From Gammaproteobacteria bacterium (GTDB lineage Bacteria > Pseudomonadota > Gammaproteobacteria > Eutrophobiales > Eutrophobiaceae): DNA of 5,470 bases. The DNA lies in assembly GCA_009843675.1 (NCBI GenBank), contig VYCZ01000124.1, positions 1 through 5,470 on the forward strand, read 5' to 3'. The stretch's first letter is position 1; each line of letters begins with the position of its first letter. This document shows positions 1-5,165 of this stretch, one piece after another. A model generated the notes under the pieces. The model was not told the DNA's origin. It did no database searches and saw only the letters and a list, made by a program, of their open reading frames with translations. The position numbers were made by a program, and so were the translations under genes.

Positions 1-741
1 GTTGGTGTAATCAACGGTCGCATATAACTCGATATCATCCGTCGCTTCCAGCAGGAATGAACCCCGCGCCGACTGCCGGTCCTCATCGCCCAGCCTGTCG
101 CCTACCGCAATGCGGTCCACGAAACCGTTCCTGTTCTTGCTGGAGATCGCGAACTTGGCGCCGAACCTGTCCGTGACGGGCACATCCAGGGAACCCTTGA
201 AATCAGTCCTCTCGAACTCACCGAAGGTGGCTTCGACCATGCCTCCAAACTCCTTGGCAGGCCGCTTGGTAGTGATATTGATGGCGCCGCCGATGGTGTT
301 GCGGCCAAACAGCGTGCCCTGGGAGCCGCGTAGGATTTCTATACGCTCGATATCCACCACGTCCAGCACGCCGCCTACTGCGCGGGAAGAATAAACACCA
401 TCGATATAAGTGCCGACTCCGGGGTCCGTGGTCAGACCGAAATCAAGCTGCCCAACCCCGCGGATGAACACCGCCGCGCCGTTGGACAGTCCGCTGATCG
501 GCGCGGTGGTATCGAAAATCACGTTGGGGGTGAAATCCGCCAGCTTCGATATGTCGTTGATCATTCGCCCTTCCAGGGCTTCTTCCGTGAACGCGGTGAT
601 CGCAATGGGCGTGTCCTGCAGGTTCTCCTCGCGCTTCTGCGCGGTGACTACGATCTCCTCTATCTGCGCGTGACTGATTGCCGATAAGCCAAGGCTGACG
701 ATTACAGCACCCTGAAGGAATATATTGAATAGACGTTTCAT
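1..741 (-). CDS. TonB-dependent outer-membrane receptor, N-terminal part (signal peptide, TonB box, plug)
   Basis: Energy-dependent importer of the outer membrane; the cargo cannot be told from this part. The frame is open from the ATG at 741 to the window edge, giving 247 codons; the beta-barrel lies outside. Residues 1-25 are a signal peptide (K2, R3, a hydrophobic core, S-H-A before Q26). A TonB box follows at 27-34 (IEEIVVTA), then QKREENLQD, the usual opening of this receptor class. Residues 40-160 are the plug domain: FIRGVGQ (92-98), YIDGVY (112-117), V-D-I-E-R-I-E-I-L-R-G-S-Q-G-T-L-F-G-R-N (128-148) and GGAINITTKRP (151-161). The first barrel strands begin after that. The start is supported by a G-rich ribosome binding site just upstream and by the signal peptide. 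It is transcribed away from the monooxygenase gene across a 215-bp gap, so co-regulation is possible but unproven. The family assignment is very safe; the substrate is unknown. Confidence 0.96.
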   Translation of the reverse strand, partial: MKRLFNIFLQGAVIVSLGLSAISHAQIEEIVVTAQKREENLQDTPIAITAFTEEALEGRMINDISKLADFTPNVIFDTTAPISGLSNGAAVFIRGVGQLDFGLTTDPGVGTYIDGVYSSRAVGGVLDVVDIERIEILRGSQGTLFGRNTIGGAINITTKRPAKEFGGMVEATFGEFERTDFKGSLDVPVTDRFGAKFAISSKNRNGFVDRIAVGDRLGDEDRQSARGSFLLEATDDIELYATVDYTN

Positions 742-765
742 AAGTTCACCCCCCGGAATTTCCGG
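742..765 (-). promoter_or_regulatory. Receptor ribosome binding site overlapped by a 13-bp palindrome
   Basis: On the minus strand the sequence GGGGGGTGAACTT runs directly into the ATG at 741; GGGGTGA is a fair Shine-Dalgarno match with close spacing. Immediately upstream lies a perfect inverted repeat, CCGGAA-T-TTCCGG, at 753-765, whose inner edge shares its last two G residues (753-754) with the ribosome binding site. It could form a small hairpin in the leader or be a protein-binding half-site pair. The sequence is seen directly; the regulatory role is inferred. Confidence 0.5.
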
Positions 766-876
766 TACGGACGTCCCTGCGCCGACTGTCGGGACATGAT
801 GAGTACCCGGCTTGCAGGCAAAAGTATGGAACTATTCAGCCGGCCGTACTTGGTCGAAACGGAAGCAAAACTTGGC

Positions 877-920
877 TGTAGCGGAAGTGGATTTTCAGAC
901 ACGCCTCACATCCGGTTACA
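877..920. repeat. Imperfect inverted repeat, candidate operator upstream of the monooxygenase
   Basis: The plus strand at 877-889 reads TGTAGCGGAAGTG. The minus strand from 920 down to 907 reads TGTAACCGGATGTG. The two arms match over most positions (TGTA, C, GGA, GTG) with one inserted C, separated by a 17-bp spacer. Relative to a predicted transcription start at 957, the arms lie at about -80 to -68 and -50 to -37, where activators commonly bind. The symmetry is seen; regulator binding is inferred. No regulator gene is in the window. Confidence 0.35.
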
Positions 921-921
921 A

Positions 922-957
922 TCAGATTTCTTGAAGTTAAACGGTATAATCAACTCA
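922..957 (+). promoter_or_regulatory. Monooxygenase promoter with consensus -10; predicted leaderless start
   Basis: A perfect TATAAT lies at 945-950 and the ATG of the monooxygenase begins at 957. Standard spacing puts transcription +1 at or within a base of that A, so the mRNA would have no leader. Consistently, there is no Shine-Dalgarno sequence between 930 and 956. The position of the -35 box at 17-bp spacing (922-927, TCAGAT) is a poor match to TTGACA, which would fit an activator-dependent promoter. The -10 is seen; its use as a promoter is inferred. Confidence 0.55.
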
Positions 958-2636
958 TGGCGAAGTACGGTGATATAGGCAAGGCGAGGCAGACCAGCCG
1001 GCAGGCGCGGCGCGTGTATGAATTTGTCCGTCCTGCCGAGATCGATTCCGGGGAGATAGCCCATTTCCCGGTGATCATCGCGGGCGGCGGTCCCATTGGC
1101 CTGGCCAGCGCCATTGACCTGGCCCGCTACGGTATCCGGTCCGTGGTGCTGGAGAAATACAATACCGTGAGTGACGGTTCGCGCGCCATCTGCTGGGCTA
1201 AACGCACGCTGGAGATCCTGGATCGCATCGGCACCAGCGGGCGCATGATGGAAAAAGGCGTGGTGTGGAACCAGGGCTGGGTCTATTTCGGCGAGGAAAC
1301 CGAACCCATCTACAAGTTCGACCTGTTGCCGGACAAGCAGCAGAAATTCCCCGCGTTCATCAACCTGCAGCAGTTTTACGCGGAAGAGTACCTGATCGAC
1401 CTGTTTCCGCAGTATCCGCAGACCGATATCCGCTGGCAAAACGAGGTAACCGGAGTCGACACCGGCGCCGACAGCGTCATCGTAACAGTGCGCACCCCCG
1501 CGGGGGAATACCGGCTCAGTTGCGATTACCTGATCGCCGCGGACGGGCACCGCAGCCCGGTACGGGAGGCCCTGGGCCTGGATTTCGTGGGCCGGGTGTT
1601 CGAGGACAACTTCCTGATTGCCGACGTACGCATGAAGGCGGACTTCCCTGCGATCCGGCGCTTCTGGTTCGACCCGCCGTTCAACCCCGGACAGACCTCG
1701 CTGATCCACAAGCAGGCCGACGACGTCTGGCGCATCGATTTCCAGATGGGCTGGGACATAGACCGCGACGAGGTGATGAAGGAAGAGAATATAGACGCAA
1801 AAATCAGGGCTTTTCTCGGTTCCGACCTCGAGTTCGAGTACGAGTGGGTGAGCCTGTACACCTTCAAGTGCTGCCGCATGGAGAAATTCGTCCATGGCCG
1901 CACCATTTTCGCCGGCGATTCCGCCCATCTTGTGTCGCCGTTCGGGGCGCGCGGGGCGAACGGCGGATTGCAGGACGTAGACAATCTGGCCTGGAAACTC
2001 CACCTGGTCCTGACCGGCGCAGCCCCGCGCGGCCTGATCGACAGCTACGACGATGAGCGCATCCTGGGCGCGGAGGAAAACGTGATGAACTCATCGCGCA
2101 GCACGGACTTCATGACCCCGAAAAGCGAGGTGAGCCTCGCGTTCCGCAACGCCACCCTGGAACTGGCCAAGGATTTCGAGTTTGCCCGCAGGTTCGTCAA
2201 TCCGGGGCGCCTGTCAATGCCCAGCGTCCTTGATGGTTCGCCCCTGAACACTCCTGATGAGGATGAATTCAGCGACAGGCAGCGGCCCGGCGCGCCCTGC
2301 CTGGACGCCCCGGTCAGCGTCAACGGCAGGGATGCCTGGTTCCTGAACCAGTTGGGCGACCGGTTTATCGGCATCTATTTCAGCAAGGACGGCAACACGC
2401 CGGCGGGACTCGATGCAGTCGGTTCAGAGCAAATCCCGGTCGATACCCTGATCGTGACTGAGGCAGAGAACGGCGGCGATCATATCGTGGACAAAAACGG
2501 CCTGCTGCACCGGCACTACGACGCCCGCCCGGGTACCTATTACCTGGTACGGCCGGATCAACACGTCGCCGGCCGCTGGCGCGAGTTCAACGGGGACAAG
2601 GTATCGAAGGCGCTGGCCCGGGCAACCGGCCTATAG
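957..2636 (+). CDS. FAD-dependent monooxygenase, class A aromatic hydroxylase type (MhpA/PheA-like)
   Basis: A 559-residue flavoprotein of the PHBH fold, which uses NAD(P)H and O2 to hydroxylate phenol-like rings in the cytoplasm. Visible motifs: the FAD-binding GGGPIG at 43-48 with E66 closing the first Rossmann strand; the DG motif in AADGHRSPVR (195-203), which contacts FAD and NAD(P)H; and the second FAD motif AGDSAH (319-324) followed by SPFGARGANGG and LQDVDNLAWKL. The C-terminal 440-559 matches the thioredoxin-like tail of phenol hydroxylase relatives, including YYLVRPDQHVAGRWREF (528-544). Length and the YEFVRP segment before the nucleotide fold suit proteins annotated as 3-(3-hydroxyphenyl)propionate hydroxylases. 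The ATG at 957 is the first possible start after the in-frame stop at 879; the only nearby alternative is GTG at 1014, which would cut into YEFVRP. No ring-cleavage gene is adjacent, so the substrate is open. Its stop abuts that of the convergent deoD. Confidence 0.93.
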   Translation: MAKYGDIGKARQTSRQARRVYEFVRPAEIDSGEIAHFPVIIAGGGPIGLASAIDLARYGIRSVVLEKYNTVSDGSRAICWAKRTLEILDRIGTSGRMMEKGVVWNQGWVYFGEETEPIYKFDLLPDKQQKFPAFINLQQFYAEEYLIDLFPQYPQTDIRWQNEVTGVDTGADSVIVTVRTPAGEYRLSCDYLIAADGHRSPVREALGLDFVGRVFEDNFLIADVRMKADFPAIRRFWFDPPFNPGQTSLIHKQADDVWRIDFQMGWDIDRDEVMKEENIDAKIRAFLGSDLEFEYEWVSLYTFKCCRMEKFVHGRTIFAGDSAHLVSPFGARGANGGLQDVDNLAWKLHLVLTGAAPRGLIDSYDDERILGAEENVMNSSRSTDFMTPKSEVSLAFRNATLELAKDFEFARRFVNPGRLSMPSVLDGSPLNTPDEDEFSDRQRPGAPCLDAPVSVNGRDAWFLNQLGDRFIGIYFSKDGNTPAGLDAVGSEQIPVDTLIVTEAENGGDHIVDKNGLLHRHYDARPGTYYLVRPDQHVAGRWREFNGDKVSKALARATGL

Positions 2637-2660
2637 CAGCGCTGCTTCCAGCGCCACTTC
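2606..2660. repeat. Nested inverted repeats across the convergent stop codons
   Basis: GGCGCTGG (2609-2616) and CCAGCGCC (2648-2655) form a perfect 8-bp inverted repeat; adding GAAG/CTTC on the outside extends it with a two-base bulge (2606-2660). The 31-nt loop contains a perfect 12-bp palindrome, AGCAGCGCTGCT, at 2635-2646, and the CTATAG (2631-2636) that carries both stop codons. No T-run follows the hairpin on either strand, so it is not a canonical intrinsic terminator, though it could slow polymerase or shield both 3' ends. The structure is seen; the role is inferred. Confidence 0.4.
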
Positions 2661-3341
2661 TATCATCTGGTCCAGGCTGGATTGCCGCACTTCCACCGAC
2701 AGCCCGGTCACCGCGCGGGCATCGTCGGTGACGGTACACAGGGCAACCGCCCTGGCACCGTATTCGGCGGCGACTCCGTAAATGCCGGCTACCTCCATCT
2801 CCACCACCGGGACGTTCAATCTTTCCATCACGTCCCACATCTCCTTGCCCGGCGGCGGGAAAAACAGGTCCGAGGAGAACACGTTTCCAACGTGGAAGCG
2901 GACACCTTGCGCCCTCGCCGCGCTGACGACGTTCTGCAGCAGGTCGTAATCGGCCAGGGCGGCGAAGTCGAAGCCGTTGAACCGGACCCGGTTCACATTG
3001 GAGTCAGTGGACGCGCCCATGGCGATGACGATATCCCGCATCCTGACCGAGTCCGAGATCGTCCCGCAACTGCCGACCCGGATGATGCGCTTCACGCTGA
3101 ATTCGGTGATCAGTTCGGTGCAGTACACGCAGGCCGAGGGGATGCCGATGCCGTGAGCTACCACGGAGATCCTCATGCCCTTGTACGAGCCGGTAAAACC
3201 CAGCATGTTGCGCACGTCGGACACCTGGCGGGCATCAGTGAGATATTTTTCGGCAATGTATTTCGCCCGTAGCGGATCGCCGGGCATGAGCACCGTTTCG
3301 GCGAAATCACCCGGCGCGGCGTTGAAAATGCTTGCGGTCAT
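2631..3341 (-). CDS. deoD: Purine nucleoside phosphorylase, DeoD type
   Basis: Cleaves purine (deoxy)ribonucleosides with phosphate to the free base and (deoxy)ribose-1-phosphate, in nucleoside salvage in the cytoplasm; family members are hexamers. The 236 residues align almost without gaps to E. coli DeoD (239). Conserved: VLMPGDPLRAKYIAE (17-31) with phosphate ligands G21 and R25; VRNMLGFTGSYKG (43-55) with R44; KRIIRVGSCG (84-93) with R88 and S91; SDLFF (157-161) in the base pocket; VEMEVAGIYGVAAE (180-193) with E181, M182 and E183, which bind the sugar; and the catalytic D206 in CTVTDDAR, with R219 in VRQSS as the assisting arginine. Two oddities: the N-terminal His that contacts the 5'-hydroxyl in the neighbouring subunit of E. 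coli DeoD aligns with I5, and the Ser before the catalytic Asp is T205. The ATG at 3341 has a closely spaced AGGA. Its last codons overlap the monooxygenase gene by 6 bp. Confidence 0.96.
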   Translation of the reverse strand: MTASIFNAAPGDFAETVLMPGDPLRAKYIAEKYLTDARQVSDVRNMLGFTGSYKGMRISVVAHGIGIPSACVYCTELITEFSVKRIIRVGSCGTISDSVRMRDIVIAMGASTDSNVNRVRFNGFDFAALADYDLLQNVVSAARAQGVRFHVGNVFSSDLFFPPPGKEMWDVMERLNVPVVEMEVAGIYGVAAEYGARAVALCTVTDDARAVTGLSVEVRQSSLDQMIEVALEAALL

Positions 3342-3417
3342 GTTCCTGGTTCGTTATTTTCGGTATTATCACTTCCAGGGTAAATGTTACTACAAAGGTA
3401 GAGTTCGGGTACCTGAA
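3342..3417. promoter_or_regulatory. Compact divergent promoter region between deoD and the Sel1-hydrolase gene
   Basis: Both promoters must fit in this AT-richer 76-bp gap if the TTG at 3418 is the start. The plus strand has TATTAT at 3364-3369 and the minus strand has GATAAT at 3370-3365, so the two candidate -10 boxes overlap almost completely. They predict starts near 3376 (plus) and 3358 (minus), giving leaders of about 42 and 17 nt; the short leader of deoD contains its AGGA. The -35 matches are poor on both strands. The sequence symmetry is seen; promoter activity is inferred. Confidence 0.4.
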
Positions 3418-5139
3418 TTGTGTAATTCCAGATTCTTCATATTAACGTCCTTGTTGCCGGGCCTGCTGCTGTCCGCCAACCTGGTCCTTGCCGCTGCTGA
3501 TCCGGAGGAACTGGCCAGAGCCGCGGAACAGGGCGATGCCGGGGCGCAGTTTCTGCTTGGCAGCCGCTACGACCACGGGCAGGGCGTGACTGAGGATGAC
3601 GAGCAGGCCGTGCGCTGGTATCACCTGGCGGCGCAGCAGGGGCACGCGTCCGCTCAGTACTACCTGGGATACAAATTTGCGCAGGGGGAAGGAGTGGCCA
3701 GGGATACCGGCGAGGCCGTCCGCTGGCTGCGCGAGGCCGCCGGTCAGGGTCATGCCGCCGCGCAGTACCGGCTCGGCGCCATGTACTTCAATGATGGAGA
3801 AGCGCCCGTAGACAAGGCCGAAGCCGCGCGCTGGTTCCGCGCAGCCGCCGAACAGGGACATGCCGGGGCGCAGGAGCGGTTACGCGAGCACCAGGAAACT
3901 CATAAGCCTGCAGGTAACTTGCCGGACGAAGGATCTGCGGAAACCGGGACAGTGGGTGTTGCCGGATCATTTGCGTCACAGGTACAGATCTGTGAGACGC
4001 CGGACCCCGCGGTACCCTCCTCCGCATTCACCCTGGCAAAATCGGCGCCCGGTGAGGACGGCGATTACCACGTGAACTACGGTTGCAAACAGGCTTGCGC
4101 CGACTGGCGTGAATGCCTGGTGCCTGCATATAAAGACGACGGCATGCAGTTGTTGACGCAGGGACGTAACCCGGACCAGCCCAAACTGGCGCTCGCCTAC
4201 GTGGTCGATGGCATGGCCGGCCACCTGGCGCTCACGCCGGACGGCGGCAAGACGGTGCTGTTGCACTCGGGCGCCGGCGGCACCGACTACCGTTATACCG
4301 AACCGGCCCTGGACCTGGAGAGGCGGTTGTCTGTTCGTACCGTCATGGTGCGCTGGGAAAAAGGGTTTACCGCGCCGGATTTCGCCCCGCCATTCCGCGG
4401 CCGCATTAACTGGGGCTGGTACTCCCGCACCGGTGATGAAGCCACCAACGTGTACGAGTTGAACAAGCGCGTTGCCGCGGTCATTGCCTGGGTGCACGAA
4501 AACCTGGCAGGGGACGGGGCGTTTGCGACGGCCGGTTGCAGCATGGGCAGCAATGCAACTTTTCTGGCGAGACTCTGGCACGGGCTGGATCCGATTATCG
4601 ATTATCAACTGCTCGTAGGCGGCCCGAATAACTGGGATTTCAATGCCCATTGCAGCCGGCGCCAATACACCCGGGGTCATTGTGACGCAGACGGGACCAG
4701 CGTTTGTTCAACCGACAGCGAGTGCGCTGCGCTTGCCCCAGGCAGCAAGTGCCGCATGCCTGGGTCCTATGCTCATTTCGGCGTCACGTATGAGATCTTT
4801 GCGAACCACGTCCACAAAACGGATGCCTGTGATTATTCGCTGGAAGGAGAACTGGCGCCCTACCCTCCCTTCGATGACAGCAGCATGGCTTTCCGGCCGG
4901 AAGCCGACTGGGAGCCGGACCACAGGATTGACCTGGTCGCGAATATCAACAGGAAGATGGATGATCCAAGGGGCGGAGGTGATGAATATTACTCACTGGG
5001 AGAATTCACCTACGCCTTCACCCGGTTGAAACCGGATGAAAACAAGCAGTGGCATGTGCTGCCTGAGACAGGCCACTGCGAAGCCTGGTCTTCCGGTTAT
5101 GCCGTTGACTTGTTGATCAGGCGTCTTGGTGAACTCTGA
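3418..5139 (+). CDS. Exported Sel1-repeat protein fused to a cysteine-rich alpha/beta-hydrolase-like domain
   Basis: Numbering is from a TTG start (573 residues). Residues 1-27 look like a signal peptide: R5, a hydrophobic core including LLPGLLLSANLVL, cleavage near AAA-D28. Residues 40-147 are three 36-residue Sel1 (TPR-like, protein-binding) repeats with a partial fourth, then a linker rich in G, E and T to about 190. From about 258 the protein resembles an alpha/beta hydrolase: strand VLLHSGAGG (280-288, possible oxyanion loop), VRTVMVRWEKGF, the nucleophile elbow GCSMGS with S375, and H553 in ETGHCEAW near the C-terminus. The acid may be D505, D515/D516 or D522. All 12 cysteines of the mature protein are in residues 192-554, fitting disulfides outside the cytoplasm. 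A cysteine-rich insert occupies 412-445. Specific family and substrate not recognised; an esterase or amidase is possible. The start is uncertain: the TTG has only a weak GGGT upstream; an in-frame ATG at 3340 would add 26 residues but overlaps the deoD start codon. Confidence 0.8.
   Translation: MCNSRFFILTSLLPGLLLSANLVLAAADPEELARAAEQGDAGAQFLLGSRYDHGQGVTEDDEQAVRWYHLAAQQGHASAQYYLGYKFAQGEGVARDTGEAVRWLREAAGQGHAAAQYRLGAMYFNDGEAPVDKAEAARWFRAAAEQGHAGAQERLREHQETHKPAGNLPDEGSAETGTVGVAGSFASQVQICETPDPAVPSSAFTLAKSAPGEDGDYHVNYGCKQACADWRECLVPAYKDDGMQLLTQGRNPDQPKLALAYVVDGMAGHLALTPDGGKTVLLHSGAGGTDYRYTEPALDLERRLSVRTVMVRWEKGFTAPDFAPPFRGRINWGWYSRTGDEATNVYELNKRVAAVIAWVHENLAGDGAFATAGCSMGSNATFLARLWHGLDPIIDYQLLVGGPNNWDFNAHCSRRQYTRGHCDADGTSVCSTDSECAALAPGSKCRMPGSYAHFGVTYEIFANHVHKTDACDYSLEGELAPYPPFDDSSMAFRPEADWEPDHRIDLVANINRKMDDPRGGGDEYYSLGEFTYAFTRLKPDENKQWHVLPETGHCEAWSSGYAVDLLIRRLGEL
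3526..3873 (+). repeat. 108-bp Sel1-coding repeats
   Basis: Three in-frame units of 108 bp (36 codons) at 3535-3642, 3643-3750 and 3751-3858 encode the Sel1 repeats; each has the pattern A-Q-x-x-L-G, a central Y/F-x-x-G-x-G region (degenerate in unit 3), A-x-R-W and A-A-x-Q-G. At the DNA level the outermost copies are still close: 3526-3549 and 3850-3873 match at 22 of 24 bases and are exactly 324 bp (three units) apart. This suggests the array grew by in-frame duplication. Unit 3 has lost the consensus G-x-G-V (N-D-G-E-A-P-V instead). Confidence 0.8.
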
Positions 5140-5165
5140 ATTAAGTATTGTGTCCCCATAATTCA
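5137..5165. repeat. 7-bp inverted repeat containing both convergent stop codons
   Basis: TGAATTA at 5137-5143 and TAATTCA at 5159-5165 are perfect inverted copies around a 15-nt centre (AGTATTGTGTCCCCA). The outer three bases of each arm are the stop codons of the flanking genes: TGA 5137-5139 for the Sel1-hydrolase and TGA 5165-5163 for hyuA. The stem is AT-only apart from one G:C pair, too weak for a normal terminator. The rest of the 23-bp gap has no other feature. Confidence 0.5.

Larger units (their letters stand above)
742..956. other. Divergent intergenic control region between receptor and monooxygenase genes
   Basis: This 215-bp gap separates two divergently transcribed genes and must hold both promoters. 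It contains the palindrome at 753-765, a short GGACGTCC palindrome at 769-776, an imperfect inverted repeat at 877-920 and a perfect TATAAT at 945-950 on the plus strand. I found no convincing sigma-70 promoter for the receptor on the minus strand and no small gene with a plausible start. The only open frame here (plus strand from 796) has no recognisable features and overlaps the promoter. Confidence 0.6.

Noticed and set aside
931..936. TTGAAG as the -35 box of the monooxygenase promoter
   Set aside because: Only 8 bp separate it from TATAAT at 945; sigma-70 promoters need about 17 bp.
906..2003. Long open frame (365 codons) on the minus strand opposite the monooxygenase
   Set aside because: It lies entirely opposite a gene with clear FAD motifs and the promoter; its translation has no recognisable domain, and long antisense frames are expected in high-GC coding DNA.
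1265..2056. Open frame on the plus strand, shifted relative to the monooxygenase
   Set aside because: Arginine- and proline-rich translation typical of an out-of-frame reading of GC-rich DNA; the real frame is uninterrupted, so no frameshift is involved.
2682..3272. Open frame on the plus strand opposite deoD
   Set aside because: Histidine- and aspartate-rich shadow translation with no family resemblance; deoD on the other strand is unmistakable.
3175..3417. N-terminal extension of the Sel1-hydrolase frame back to an ATG at 3175
   Set aside because: It would run about 167 bp into deoD on the opposite strand and bury the signal peptide about 80 residues from the N-terminus; the extension has no family resemblance.
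3976..4680. Open frame on the minus strand opposite the hydrolase domain
   Set aside because: No domain, no plausible start context, and it covers codons for the catalytic-type motif on the plus strand.
5137..5165. Intrinsic terminator between the Sel1-hydrolase gene and hyuA
   Set aside because: The 7-bp stem is almost purely A:T with a 15-nt loop and no following T-run, too weak for a canonical terminator.
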